Shown: positions 49,380 to 62,150 of the stretch, piece after piece
Position numbering within the stretch: position 1 is the stretch's first letter
Layout: every line of letters starts with the position of its first letter
From: Atrina japonica
Lineage: Eukaryota > Mollusca > Bivalvia > Pterioida > Pinnidae
Assembly (NCBI GenBank): GCA_030159075.1
Contig: BROG01000537.1
Coordinates: 248,001 to 312,000 of the forward strand
DNA: 64,000 bases
Reading direction: 5' to 3'
Notes under the pieces: model-generated
Database searches by the model: none
Told to the model about the DNA's origin: nothing
The model's input: the letters and a program-made list of their open reading frames with translations, nothing else
Translations under genes and position numbers: made by a program

Positions 49380-50735
49380 ATTGATAAATGTAAAGCTAAT
49401 ATGATAAAGATATTATACCAAGGGCATTATATTGGTAAGACAGGTCAGATTGCGGAAACTATCGAGGAATCTCTCTGTTGTCCATTGCTGGCAAAGTCTT
49501 CGCTATATTCTCCAAGCATGTCATACAGAAATAGTTCCCGAGTCACAGTGTGGTTTCAGGCCCCAATAGGAGCACCACTAAGATCTTCAGACAGTACAAG
49601 AAAATATCGAGCAGGACCAGCCACTGTACGTTGTATTTGAGACTTCACCAAAGCCTTTGATACAGTTATGAACAGGTTGTGGCAGCTGCTGAGGAAATGG
49701 ATGCCCTGACAAGTTCACATCCATGATTGAGTCGCTGCACACAGGGATGAAGGCCAAAGTCACGATGGAGTGGAAACATCCGATGCCTTTGAAGTTATCT
49801 GGAGTCAAAACAAGGTTGTACTAGCACCTACTCTCTTCTCCATAGCCTATCAGCGATGCATGAAGCTTTCAGAGACTTGACAGATGGTGGCTACTTTCAA
49901 GGCAAGATACCTCTTTAAGGTCACACAAGTCAAGGCAAGAACCAAGATTTTAGGTCTGATAAGGGAGCTAGCTCTTCGCAGATGACATCTACTTTCACCA
50001 CAGGATATTCAACGCATAGTAAATTCTCGGAAGCATCAAAGAAATTTCTGAAGATAAACATCAAGAAAATGAAGTGCTATACCAACATTCAAAGTCCCAG
50101 GAGGTGGATATACTCGATGGTAAAACTAAATTTGTCCCAGAGTTCACCTATCTTGGTAGTCACAGCAGCGAAAGATGGGCGTATTGATGCCGAAATACAG
50201 AGAAGAATTGCTAAGGCCAGTTGATCTTTTGGCAGATTACATCAGAGACTCTGGAACACCATCATGTTTCATTGAAGGTTGAAAGGAAAGATATACAGAG
50301 CCATCGTCATATCCACTCTCTTGTATGGAGCGAGTCGTGGACGGTAGCACAGAGCCATGTGAAGCTTCATGCTTTTATGAGGCACCTTTAGAACCGTCAG
50401 AAAGTAACCTGGAAAGACAAAGTTACCAACAAGGAAATACTTGAAAGAATGGATTATACACCCATAATACCTGATCAGAAAGAACCTTCGATGGACAGGG
50501 CACATCATGAGGATGCCGCAAGACGACTCCCAAAACAGATCTGTTTCTGCTTCCAGTTGGTTAGGAAGAGAGGCAGACTTCACTACAGTTTAAAGATACA
50601 GTCAAAAGAAATTTGAAAACGGAGGAACATCAACTTGAATTCCTTGTGTAATGACAGAAGCTTATGGAGATCAGCGGTTGGATAGAACAGAGGAACAGAC
50701 TTTGTCGCATTGCGACCGTCAGCATAGTAGTAGTA
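49380..50735 (+). pseudogene. Decayed non-LTR retrotransposon (reverse transcriptase)
   Basis: Stretched over three frames are pieces of a LINE reverse transcriptase: NYRGISLLSIAGKVF, then PESQCGF, the LYVVF/KAFDTV-like region near 49625-49665, LWQLLRKW, and LAPTLFS near 49830. Past the polymerase, STLLYGAS, WKDKVTNKEILER and RRLPKQICF correspond to the conserved C-terminal part. The YADD catalytic block is not cleanly readable (FADD-like near 49975). Frameshifts and stops are frequent. The copy ends in a short (AGT)n tail at 50725-50740, like the 3' microsatellite tails of such elements. Confidence 0.8.
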
Positions 50736-51209
50736 GTAGTACATAACTTTGAAGGTCACACTAAGTTTCAGGTCAAAATAGATAGTGACTTTCTGAGAAA
50801 TTTGCAATGTTGTTGAAGTTGTGTTTTTCTTTTTGTTTTGTTTTGCAGATATGAATTAAAAATCATCATTATTTATCCTTTAGTCTAGCAGACATTGGTC
50901 TAGGCCTTTGATATCTGATATCAAGTCACGTTTTATATCCTATAGCCTTGCAGACATTGGTCTAGGCCTTTGATATCTAATATCAAGTCACATTTTATAT
51001 CTAATAACCTAGCCTGGCATCGACCTTTGATATTTACTATTTAGTATCAAGTCACATTGTATACATTCTAGAGCCTAGAAAACTTGTTATATCCTTTAGT
51101 CTGGTACACATGGGTCTAGGTGTTTGATAGCTAATATCAAGTCAGTTTTTATATCCTATAGCCAAGCAGACATTGGTCTAGGTCTTTGATAGCTAATATC
51201 AATTAAGAT

Positions 51210-51488
51210 TTTATATATATTATAAACATAATACCAAAGTTATAATGCTCAAGACGATATCGTTTCTGTCAATTAGACTTCATCAGTTGAGCTCCAATTT
51301 GATGTATTTTCTAAAGATAAAATGGTATGTCAAGGCCAAATAATATTTCTAAAAGTAGAGCCGAAATCCGTCTAAGAGTAACCAATGTAAAAAAAATGAC
51401 TATCTTAGCTTTAAAAAATTTTCGAATTTGAAACAGTGCCAAATATTACTTTAGTATTAAATGAACAGCTGGTACCGAAATACCAGGG
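51210..51488 (-). repeat. Hammerhead-bearing repeat, minus copy 1
   Basis: The best full copy of the family. In the minus direction it runs from tggtatttcggtaccag, through tggttactcttagacgga, ttggccttgacata and ttggagctcaactgatgaag, to actttggtattatgtttata. The hammerhead lies near the 3' end. No protein is encoded. Confidence 0.8.
51247..51292 (-). ncRNA. Type I hammerhead motif, intact core
   Basis: On the minus strand: helix I gctcaa with ttgagc (perfect, 6 bp); core ctgatga; helix II a-gtc with gac-a (three pairs after a mismatched first pair), loop taatt; core gaa; helix III acgat/atcgt; cleavage C of the GTC triplet. All invariant core bases are present. The mismatch in helix II is the only weak point. 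Confidence 0.75.
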
Positions 51489-52149
51489 TTCTATAGCCAA
51501 GCAGACATTGGTCTAGGTCTTTGATAGCTAATATCAAGTCAGTTTTTATATCCTATAGCCAAGCAGACACTGGTCTAGGTCTTTGATAGCCAATATCATG
51601 TCAGTTTTTATATCCTATAGCCAAGCAGACATTGGTCTAGGTCTTTGATAGCTAATATCATGTCAGTTTTTATATCCTATAGCCAAGCAGACATTGGTCT
51701 AGGTCTTTGATAGCTAATATCAAGTCAGTTTTTTATATCAGCCTGTCTAGTCTTTGATAGCTAATATGTCAGTTTTTATATCCTATAGCCAAGCAGACAT
51801 TGGTCTAGGTCTTTGATAGCTAATATCATGTCAGTTTTTATATCCTATAGCCAAGCAGACATTGGTCTAGGTCTTTGATAGCTAATATCATGTCAGTTTT
51901 TATATCCTATAGCCAAGCAGACATTGGTCTAGGTCTTTGATAGCTAATATCATGTAACATTGTATATCCTATAGCCTAACCTGGCATCGGTTTTTTGATA
52001 TCTAGTAGTCACATTGTACAATATATTATTTATGTGGATATTTTCACTGGGGGTAAATTTTGAGATTTTCTAATGATGACCTTTTGCATGAGATTAATTT
52101 ATCTGGAAACAAATCAACAATAATATAGGCAAGTTGTTTTTATTTAAAA

Positions 52150-52335
52150 GTCATTTCATCTCTTGCAAGAATATAAAAAATCACAGATACTGAAGTATAA
52201 ATCAATAGAATGTCCAGGACATAGATACAACTCCGGTAAAAATGGACAAACACGGACCTCTGGAAACCAAGAGGTGGGATCAGGTGCCATGGAGGAGTAA
52301 GCATCCCCTGTCGACCGGCCACACCTGCCGTGAAC
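52150..52335 (-). mobile_element. Retroelement 3' fragment
   Basis: Reverse complement of the 3' section at about 41040-41215: gaccggtcgacaggggatgc-like, ctcctccatggcacctgatc, ccagaggtccgtgtttgtcc and the shared end. It is closer to the 41-kb copy than the 28-kb one. Minus frames at 52140-52428 come from it. Confidence 0.75.
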
Positions 52336-52369
52336 TATTATTCTATTGTTGTTTAACACGACTAAAATT

Positions 52370-52560
52370 TTGTGGAAATATAAACAAAATACCAACGTTA
52401 TAATGCTCAAGACGATCATTTCTGTCAATCAGACTTCATCAGTTACAATTTAAAACGATGTTTATTTTCTAAAGATAGAGGAATCACACAAAACCAAATA
52501 ATAAATCTAAATGTAAAGCCAAAATCTGTCTAAGAGTAAGCATTGAAAAAAGCTATAGAA
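52370..52560 (-). repeat. Hammerhead-bearing repeat, minus copy 2
   Basis: Colinear with 51210-51488 over the 3' part. The hammerhead core (ctgatga and gaa) is kept at about 52407-52446, but the helix I 5' strand reads gtaa instead of gctcaa, so helix I cannot form properly. Probably inactive. Confidence 0.7.
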
Positions 52561-52794
52561 GATATAAATATAATCTACACTTTACTAGTTATTCAGGTTT
52601 TGTGTCCTTACCATTTCCTAAACGGTATTTTTTTTCAATAGATTGAGAAATTTGCCACTTAGATCAACCACTATTCAGACATTATATTTACAGTAAACAA
52701 GTGCCTATACAAAATCTTCCCATAATGTGCAATGTATTTCATCCACAGAACCCAAAATGTATAGAAACTCATGTAGGAAAATGATATTTATAAT

Positions 52795-52990
52795 TACTGA
52801 TATTATAAACATAATACCAAAGTTATAATGCTCAAGATGATCGTTTCTGTCAATTAGACTTCATCAGTTGAGCTCCAATTTAAAATGTATATGTATTTTC
52901 TAAAGAGAAAGTGGTATCATACAAGGTCAAATAACAAATCTTAAAGTATAGCCGAAATCCGTCTAAGAGTAACCACTGAAAAAAGATGAC
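52795..52990 (-). repeat. Hammerhead-bearing repeat, minus copy 3
   Basis: Colinear with the other copies, from tggttactcttagacggatt to ggtattatgtttataat. It lies about 420 bp from minus copy 2 in the same orientation, a spacing like that of tandem hammerhead units in Penelope-like elements and retrozymes. Confidence 0.75.
52830..52873 (-). ncRNA. Type I hammerhead motif, nearly intact
   Basis: Helix I gctcaa/ttgagc is perfect, and the cores ctgatga and gaa are intact. Helix II is as in the 51-kb copy. Helix III has one C-A mismatch (acgatcat), and the cleavage triplet is ATC. Activity may be weak. Confidence 0.7.
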
Positions 52991-55900
52991 TACTGACTAA
53001 TTTATACTTTTGCATGTGCAGCTGGTCTACACCCAAGGTTGTGGACAGAGAGATTTCAATCTGGAAAGATGGTAGGTACTTCAGCATGGGTTTAGGTCTT
53101 TTTTAACATATTTTATCTCCAAATTAAAGATACTTAACTCATCTTAATATCCTATATGTAAATCATACTCTGTTGTCCGACCTATCGGACAGTTCATAGC
53201 AGTTATTAACAATATATTAAATAATTGCTTTTCATTTTTCTCTGAGAAAATGAAAAGAATTTTTTGGAATCTGTAAATCAACAAGTTCTCTCTAGATGAA
53301 AGACCTGCTACATGTTGAGCTCCAAATGACATATTACAACCATATTCAATTCATATCAGGTAGCAAATTTAATCATCAGATTTCAGCAAGAAAACAAAAG
53401 ACTTCAAGCAGTAATTGTATTCAAATACTTTAATTATTCAACACATTCCATGAATCAAATTATGATAGAGATACATAGATGTGACATGTTTACAGTTGCA
53501 AATTCCTGAGAGCAAGTGTGAAGCGTATTCCTATGAAAATACATTAAATATAAAGATTCCATGGAAACTCTCAATATGAACTTTCTCACATGAAAATGAC
53601 ATCGTTAAATATGATTTTAAAAGTAAGCTTGGTCTTTAAGAAATGATCATATGTGGAGTATTGGAGGCTTAACTAAATGAAAACATTATTAACACTTTGG
53701 CCTTTAGAAAGTGCTGTTTTTACCCATCAAGAATTGGATAAAACAAATTTGCTGGGCTTTCTTGTAAACAATACACAATATTACACAGAATGATTTACAT
53801 TGGTGCACAGATCTAAGAATAATCATGTGATATACCTACAACTGTGATTTCAATAAATCTGACATAAACTCAGTGAACCATACATTCTAGATTTTCACAC
53901 ACAATAATGAGATGATTCCTTAAGAAAAACAATATATCAATAAACTAACCACATGTCACAAATGTATCAATAGGGTTTGTATACAACATATACTAATGAT
54001 ATACCTGTCCCCCAAGGCTCTAAAATAATGAGTTGCGAAAAAACTTATCATGTACATGGACAGTGATGTAGGCACTTTTACTGATGACAATTGATACAAA
54101 TACTTAGTAAAAAGTCAAAGCAATGATATACACTATATCTAATCAATGTCATAATATAAAAAAACAACTTCAACACACCTTAAATTGAACGGTTGAAATA
54201 TATATTTTATCTTGCTCAATAAATTATAGGTCTACCATAGTAAATTGGCAAATGTCTAACAAGTTAAATTAATACAACAGGGGTGACAAAACCTGTTTTT
54301 GGCAACATAAATATCAGAGCTACAGTATAATATGGAGTCACTTTATCTTAGTAAACCTGTATCTGTGTTCATACTAACAAATGTTACAACCTGGAAATTG
54401 TTGTTCTCATATCTTCATAATTTAACTAGTGATATTAACAAAGTCAACTCATAATGGGTGCTAAAAAGGCATAAACTCTTCACTGGTAACAAGGAATAAA
54501 TCTATGTGTCACATGTAACAACACTTAAACCATTTATGTTGTTGACCTTTCTGATGAAAATGATTTTAATAATAACATTAAAAAGTGTAGAAAGAGATGA
54601 TTTAGTAACCTTCCCTGTACCCGATTCTACAACACATATACACAATATGCAGCTGCACCAGTGGTGCATGATATGCCTGTCCACAAGTCATAATATATTG
54701 TGACATAAAGATCTTCATATTGGAGTTAGTAACACAATGTCATAACCAGTCTATGTAAAAGAAATTATTTTACTATTTTAACTTTAACTTACTTTAAACT
54801 TGATCTATTGTGAAACACGCCAAATTTTTATTTAATTTTATTAAATTACGTTCGGTAAGTCTGGCTAAAGTCAAAATAATAAGAATCAAAAGATGTCTAG
54901 TCTTCATGGATCCAAATATTGCATAAAAATTGAAACATGACTTACTGTCAAAACATGCGTAAAGCATGATTAATAAATTTCCATAACTTAGTAACAGCAA
55001 ATGTTATAATTTGTAAAAATTGAAAGGAAGCTGTTGTGAATGTAACAACGAGTAAAAATGTTGCAAGAATTTGTCAAAGCATATTGATTTAATGTCAAAT
55101 TTTTAGCATACTTAATTTACTGTTACAAGTCAATTTTTTTATCAACTTAATGAAAAAAAGTCCCGTAGCCCTGCAAAAGTCAAAATAAACAAATTGCCTA
55201 GCCAAACAATGTGTAAAAATTTGGTATGCAAACTTGATAATTGCAAGATGTGCATGGACAGACAATGGTATACCATAATATGTCTTGGCATTCCAAAAAA
55301 ACAGACAGACATGTATACTAGCCTAACATTTTATCTACAATACAAATATACAAAAAACCACTTAACAAAAACCTAATAGACTATATATGAACTTATTACA
55401 ATGACAAATGTTTACACAGTTGGAGATTGAGACATTTATATATGACTTATTTGTATGTACAATACCATATCCAATAAGATTGGATTGTGATCAAATGATA
55501 AATGCCTATTTACATGTACTAATTATATTTACAGCAGCCATTAACAATAATAAATAAGTTTTATACCAAATTTGAAGATTTGAAACTTACTTAAGCACAT
55601 GAGACATAGGTCACGTTGTGTAGGTCGCAATGTTGCGAGGAATTTCTTGAATCTAGTGAACCAGTGGGGTAATGAGCAAGTCTGAGTATCACCCTGCTTT
55701 TGCAAATAGCAAGAGCCAATAACTCAGGTATCATTATCTGATGGCTATGTACTGGAGGGCGTTGTTTGTAAACATAAACTGTCTTGGTGTTCCTGAATAT
55801 TTCATTAACATTAAGATAATGAAATAATTACTAATTAATCTGTTACAAAGGAATTTGTAATGTTACCACACAACATGTTTAGTAAGTGTACCAAACAAAA

Positions 55901-56564
55901 GGAAATAATATAAGTATCAAATCTTAATATTTGTTGATATATACATTACAATCTCAAAAGAAAACTTAAATGACTAAATCTACTAAGTAACATTAATCAT
56001 ATAAGTTATGAAGAATATGAAAAAAGAAGCTCATTGAATGCAATACTCAATCCAAATGAATAAAAATGTAGATATTCCTGCCAGTGCTTTGCTAGCAGTT
56101 ATCATCAAGTTTTGTCTTGCATGTAACTTCTGAGAATGGTGAAAACAGAATTATTGTATTCAGGGCAAAAATATACTTAATCCATCATCTTGTAAAAATA
56201 AAAATGAAATATGTCAGAGTATTAAAATTCTTTTCCCTCCAACATAAACAGAAACAAAATGAGTGATTAATGCCAATGTTTACCTAATCAGTCTCTCCCA
56301 GAGCACATCTTATTTTCTAAATGACAACAATTGGAGAACTTTGTAGTACATTTCTGTTTACATGGACCTTTTATTCTTTTAGTGGCCCTAAAAGGGAGCT
56401 TAAAGATAAGTCTTGTTCTGTAGTTTCATTTTTTATGTAAAACATATTAAATCACGTCTTATATCTGCACAACATTTCCTTTCTAGTGTCCCTTAAAAGG
56501 ACATTAGCTGTATTTACTAAAAAAAAATAAAAAATATTTCGATTTTTTTATACTTTGCCTACTT

Positions 56565-56755
56565 GTACTTGATGTACAATAACAAATAAAGCTATACACA
56601 GGCATAAAAAAAGTCTAATATTCCTATATATTTTTTTAGGAAATAAGGTCAGGTTCAGTGTGGTATCCATATACAAATAGTAAGGCTGAGCTTATCAGTT
56701 TCAAGTGAAAAAGTGCCAAACCTGGGTTTCTCAAGCAATTTTCACATATATATAG
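56565..56755 (+). repeat. Dispersed repeat, copy 2
   Basis: Partner of 2275-2520, with small indels. It is followed at 56780-56900 by a block (tgttattgtatattaatca, agagctaatgcccttta) that resembles the 29025-29115 and 29710-29800 copies in the 775-bp duplication, so this is a site of stacked repeat fragments. Confidence 0.6.
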
Positions 56756-57602
56756 AAATTTTATGCCTATTTATATCTCTTTTTTGTTATTGTATATTAA
56801 TCAAGGTTGAAAAAGGATAAAAAAAAATTCTGTAAAAAAACAGAGCTAATGCCCTTTAAAAGTCCATGAAAATTTTCTTCAATACATTTACAAAATTGTT
56901 CTTCATTTATAAAACTAAAGTAATTAATTTTTTCAACCAACACCTTTTAAACAATGGCTTGTTTTTAAAATATACTTACATTATGATCATTTCTGTAAAT
57001 CACCTCTTCTATAGTTATATACATAAAGCTAAGTATTCAAAGTATCTTGTTCTAATTTTCAACAAGTCTAAGGATTTATTAATCTTTTTGAAGTTGTTCT
57101 AAACTACAACTTGTCATCAATTGAAATGAAAAGAAAAAGAAATGACTATTTCAATAAATCACCAACAGCTGTATACAGGTAACAATCTAACTAAAAGTCA
57201 ATAAAAATTCTTGTCCATCATTATAATGAGTAGTTAATGATCAATCTCAAACCTCAATGACCCCTTTCCCCTCCATGTACACACAAAATAAACACCAAAA
57301 ACAACAAATCATTGTTAGGATACTATATTTTCAATCACTTATAGGATTTACTGTCTACCAAACAATAGCAAAACTAAGCCTAAAAATGAAAGATTATATG
57401 ACAATAATTACTGACAGAATTAAGTGAAAAAGTATTATTCAAAGCTGAAATTTTATGAACAAAACAATGTATAAAATAAAAAACAAAATTATGAAAAATC
57501 TCCATGAAAAGATGGTAATACATCAACTATAATCAAAACAATAAAGGGATTTGTTCACATGTTACTGTGTATGTGTTAGAAATTCTCATGAAGCATTTAA
57601 AT

Positions 57603-57606
<4 letters not shown>

Positions 57607-57637
<31 letters not shown>
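57607..57637. repeat. (GA)n microsatellite
   Basis: A short uninterrupted GA tract in the presumed 3' UTR of the minus-strand gene. Confidence 0.95.
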
Positions 57638-57639
<2 letters not shown>

Positions 57640-58189
57640 AGATGTTTGGATACATATTGGTTTTATGTTATGCAATAATCAAAACTGACTGCAGTAGCAA
57701 GACAGTTGAGATTATAATGATCTTACTCATTTTTATGATGTATCTGAGAATTCTCATTTCATATTGGCTTCAAATGACATCTTTTTGAATGACAAGCTTT
57801 CTATAAAACTAAATATAAATGTCAAAAAAATAAAAGAAAAAAATCCTCTGACTGAAGTCCTATATGTGCCGATATGTTTGGTGATATTTTGATGAAAATC
57901 AGTCACATATAAATCTTCATAAGCTACTTAGCAGCAATATCCTGATGCCAAGCATCTAGATTTCAGGATGTTGTTGATGTAAATCATGACCCAAGTAGGT
58001 GTATTTGTACATGCGGACATGTGACAGCTAGTTGCCATCGATGTTTTGACGCATCTGTGGAAATGGTTTTTTTTTTAAGTCACAGCCTTTAAATCTTACA
58101 GATATTTTCTGTAGACAAATGACTATAAATAGCTCATATATTGCACTTGGCTATCACATCTGACCAGCAATAGTAATGTATAGGAAGAT

Positions 58190-58295
58190 TTATGATGTTG
58201 AAGCCACTGGTTTGTTGTTAGCTGGAGATGAATTGTTGTTTGGACGAATCAGTGGGGGAGGTTGTTGAAGAATAGTTCTCTGTTGTGGCATCAAC
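58190..58295 (-). CDS. Pro/Gln-rich protein, last exon
   Basis: On the minus strand an acceptor (AG at 58297-58296) opens an exon reading LMPQQRTILQQPPPLIRPNN, then NSSPANNKPVASTS and TAA (58192-58190). It enters in phase 2: its first G completes the AG left by the exon ending at 63480, giving Arg. Low-complexity, Pro- and Asn-rich C-termini like this are frequent in nuclear regulatory proteins. I do not recognise the gene. Confidence 0.6.
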
Positions 58296-58944
58296 CTATA
58301 AAAACAAAAATAAAAAAATCAATCTATCATTTTTGTCCTGATTTACATGTGGCTACAAGAATTTTCTCTGCAGTTATTGTCTAGGAGTTTTATGTAAATA
58401 ACATTAAATCTCCTCATATAAATGCTTTCTCTTTTTCTGACATTTAACATCCATCAGTCAATATAAATCCAAACCTCTAAATGCAGCATTTTCCTTTTTT
58501 CCACTCAATACGACCTGAACAGACACTACTGACTGGTGAAAAGAAGAAAGCAGTAAGATGAACAATCAGCATGCCCACTCTTTTTATCATTTGGAGAGTT
58601 TTGTACCCTCTGACCTGTCATTCTGGGGGTATAGAACTAATTTTCAGGGTACACTAAATCTTCAAAAAAGAGGAGATGGGGTATATTTTAACAAAAATGT
58701 TATTTTAATTTTATACTTAATAATCTTTTACTACTTACAGGGCTGAAATTTAGCCCCATTCCCAATGCAAAATGAATGTATTTTTTCCTAATTTGATGTT
58801 GAGCCCATGACCGTAATGAAAAAAAAAATCAAAGTATTGAAAGTACTGAAATGGGTAGTTATTTTTGCAAAATAGCCATGGGATTCAAACTACTTCTATC
58901 TAACATATATGTAATGAAAATAATCAAATTAATGTAGATCAAAA

Positions 58945-60545
58945 AACGAAAGAAGAGGTCCAAGATGGCCTCAATCGCTCACCTGAGAATGTAGGCTGAT
59001 CTGGCCAAGAAAAATAAATATTGCTGTTTTAAGAAATTCATAAAATTTTTTTAGAAATTAAATTTTTGTAAAATTCTAGCACAAAAACATTTCTTCACCT
59101 AATTACAAGTAAAATACTTTAAAGCGATATGAGCTGTCATAGAAGAAAAATTTTACATGCCCATTTTATGTAATATTTTATCTCATAAATTTCCCAAAGA
59201 GACCATCTGGTGGTTAGGATGACAAATGCATGTGTATAATTGCATTAATATTGCCAAATGTAACCTGTAATATCATTTATTGTTTGTCCTCCATTACTTT
59301 GAGCATAGCAAATTAACTTTTAGTAATATTTTAGGAAGATTACCGAGTGTCCAATAAGAACGTGCTATTTGAAGTTAATATACATTCTATTCTTATTACC
59401 CTTTGCGTTTATTTTCGTACATCACATCTAAATCAGTCAAAGTTGGTCTTTCAATCATTTCAAAACATTCGTTTCTGAAATTGTCCATGTGCCGTGTATA
59501 TCAGGTGATCTAGACCCATTTTTAACTTGTCCAATTCTCGGCTTTATCATTCTTGACACATATGATCATAAACTGCCAAACTCTACCAGACATGGTGGCA
59601 CGATTGTAAAACATGAGGTACACAATGTTAGCATACAGGGTAACATTAAAGATTGGAAAAACTTCATATTTTCATCCTATTTTCTTCAGGTATTTAAATT
59701 GGCATTGAAAAGCACATATTTTACATAATACATGCATTTCCCAATAAAATCACATCCTGTATTTTAAAGGTAAATATAAAACATAAATATCGGCCAACTT
59801 TAACATACCCCAATTGTGTAAAAGGCCCAGATTGCTGATAGACATTGACCGAATTACGAAGCACCTTTGCTATGGCAAAAGAGTTTTTATCTGAAAGGTC
59901 ACTGCATAAGGAAATACAGCTGAATTTTTATAAGGAACGAGAAAACTTAAATTATAAGAAAAAATTAACTTCGAAAAGATCTTTTACAAAGTTTCAAATG
60001 TTTGATAATGTATTTGAACACACATTTTATTATATTCTGGACTATATGTCAGGGAACAAAAATCATCATTGTGACAGCTTAAATCGCTTTAAATAAATCA
60101 AAGTGAATACAAGGGGAGAAAATCGAGGAAATCATGCAAAAATGAATGAAAATGACAAAGTCTGAAAAGACCTCAAAAACTTCAAAAATTGATATTCCGA
60201 TTTCTATGAAAAATACCAACTTGAATCATACATCCATGTAGATCACTCAGAAACAATCTGTTTTTCAATTCATGCAACGGTTCTGGAGAAGAAGACTTTA
60301 GAGAAGAAGAGGAATACCTTTCGGGAAATGTTCTGCCCCACCCTGGATCCACCCCTTGGCCAATTTGGATGAAAACTCCAATATGGTGAAGGACCTTGAG
60401 CACTTGATCCCTGTCAAGTTTTGTTAAAATCACTTCAGTGGTTTCAGAGAAGGCGTTGAAAATATTAAAAGTTTATAGACGGACGGATGCCGGACGGGGA
60501 GTGATCACAATAGCTCACTTGAGCCTTCGGCTCAGGTTAGCTAAA
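58945..60545 (+). repeat. Hairpin-headed interspersed element, copy C
   Basis: The head agaagaggtccaagatggcc is followed by tcgctcacctgag. The tail has gacggacggatgccggacgg, then tagctcacttgagccttcgg with its ctcaggttagct hairpin partner. One module of the copy A type (aatcatacatccatgtagatc, caacggttctggagaagaag, ccaccctggatccacccc) lies near 60215-60360. The middle (about 59160-60110) is unrelated to copy A and may be a nested insertion. It lies in the intron of the Pro-rich gene. Confidence 0.7.
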
Positions 60546-60640
60546 AAGAGAATAACACACATAGTTAAGAACAAATCAAAGCAAATTTAATAATTGAAAA
60601 TACTGTATACTTTATAGAAACACATTCCTATTGGTCAGAA

Positions 60641-60642
<2 letters not shown>

Positions 60643-60722
<80 letters not shown>
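60643..60722. repeat. (TA)n microsatellite
   Basis: About 40 uninterrupted TA units in the intron of the Pro-rich gene. Confidence 0.99.
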
Positions 60723-60725
<3 letters not shown>

Positions 60726-61125
60726 CAAGTCCTCAAATAAAAAGTGGTGTACACTTGCCAGTGAATATCAACTTTTCCAGATAATTTTCTGAAATCCCCT
60801 TTTCTGATTGGTGAATATTCTATGTATGTCATAATGTTGATTATTTCTGATATCATTTTCTTTTTTGACTTAATACAAGTCTTTTGTTTTGGTAAATAGG
60901 ATGTGAACATAAAAACTTATAATGACAACTATTTCAATATGACTTTTAAGATTCATACACACTGTCACAAAGGTCTTCATGGTATAAAACTTCACATAAA
61001 AAACTATAACATTTTGTATAACTATGAAAATGTTACCGTAATAAATAACTTGTTTTACTTATCACCTGTATATATGCGATAACTAATTTAGTTTCTCACA
61101 TTTTAATGTAAATGTATATAAATGT

Positions 61126-62150
61126 ACAGTGCAACTTCCGAAAACCGATCCTTCTAAAAACTGATCACTTCCGGATACCAATCATGATACTGAAGTCCAG
61201 ATTTTCCTCTATTATTTTATAGTTAAAAAAACTTCTAAAAATCCGATCCCTCTAAATTCCAAACATCAGACAAATTTTCACAGTGAAATCATGTTCATGT
61301 ACCTAAATTTCCCTCTGAATACTGAACTTACCTGTGGCGACTTCGTTACGCTGTTCAACCATGACAGAAATCATTTACACATGCATGACTTCACGACTGT
61401 ATATTCCCATGAACACAAGGTATATGTCTTGGGTCATTTCGCGTTTGTATAACATGCTGTGTTTGGATTGATATTAAAGGTAATTAACTGGATGTTTGAA
61501 AAAGGATTTCTATTCGAATTAAACAAAGGTACCTTGATTTTTGTAACTGCACGGCACCCTTCTCATTTCCGAACATATGCCTATCGATGCATAATTATAG
61601 AATTAATTTTCTGGTAAAATTATGAATTAAAGCAATTTATAGCTCTACCAAGCTGTTGAACAGGTAATATTGGCAGCTAATATTGATTAAGATAAATCAA
61701 TAAATATCTTATGATGAATTTAAATTTCAAACAATCTAGTTTTAACACATGTTTTTGGATATGCCGAAAATACTTGCTTACAAGTGTTCTGTACGACAGT
61801 ATCCCACAAGAGCTTGTAATAAGAATCTAGGTCAAATATTGATTTTTCAAGAGGCGAGCGAGAACACATGGCACTGCCAACCATGTTTGTTATTTGGTGT
61901 TTACATCAGTCAAATTTCATAAAAACTTTCAAATCAACAAACACTACGTCTAAATTATGAAATTCAAATGATTTACAAAGTATGAATTGACTAAAAACAT
62001 TGATAAGATACACGAGGAACAGACAGTAGTGTATAAAACCAGAACTGACTGGAATTACGGACTTTCAGTCAACTTCCAAAAACCAAACCCTCCGAAAACT
62101 GAACAAAATTAACGGTCCGAACGAGGATTGGTTTTGAATCAATCTGTCAA
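61126..62150. mobile_element. Pogo-like MITE remnants
   Basis: acagtgcaacttccgaaaac, then cgatccttctaaaaactgatc near 61126, has the CAGTxxAACxTC tip of pogo/Tigger-type elements. A related block (cagtcaacttccaaaaacc, then ctccgaaaactga) lies near 62067, and an inverted aggattggttttgaa near 62124. The exact borders are unclear. Confidence 0.4.

Larger units (their letters stand above)
50872..52010. repeat. 62-bp minisatellite, split by an insertion
   Basis: The unit is agccaagcagacattggtct, aggtctttgatagctaatat, ca(t/a)gtcagtttttatatcct. About five more diverged units are at 50872-51210 and about nine, several near-identical, at 51487-52010. A hammerhead-bearing repeat (51210-51488) separates the two blocks, so it was inserted into an existing array. 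Confidence 0.95.
53400..58189 (-). other. Possible very long 3' UTR
   Basis: After the stop of the Pro-rich gene (58190) about 4.8 kb on the minus strand has few repeats and no coding frame, unlike its repeat-rich surroundings. An ATTAAA signal on the minus strand near 53431-53436 could end the transcript around 53410. This is inference: many other AATAAA-like sequences occur in such AT-rich DNA. The stretch includes a dispersed repeat (56565-56755) and a (GA)n tract. Confidence 0.3.

Noticed and set aside
53021..53069. Possible 49-bp exon between gcatgtgcag and gtaggt (plus strand)
   Set aside because: It has acceptable borders, but the acceptor tract is poor, no domain or frame link to the preceding gene exists, and that gene already has a stop at 47855.
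59489..60096. Two plus frames of about 80 codons
   Set aside because: Both lie inside the interspersed element at 58945-60545 and show no protein family pattern.
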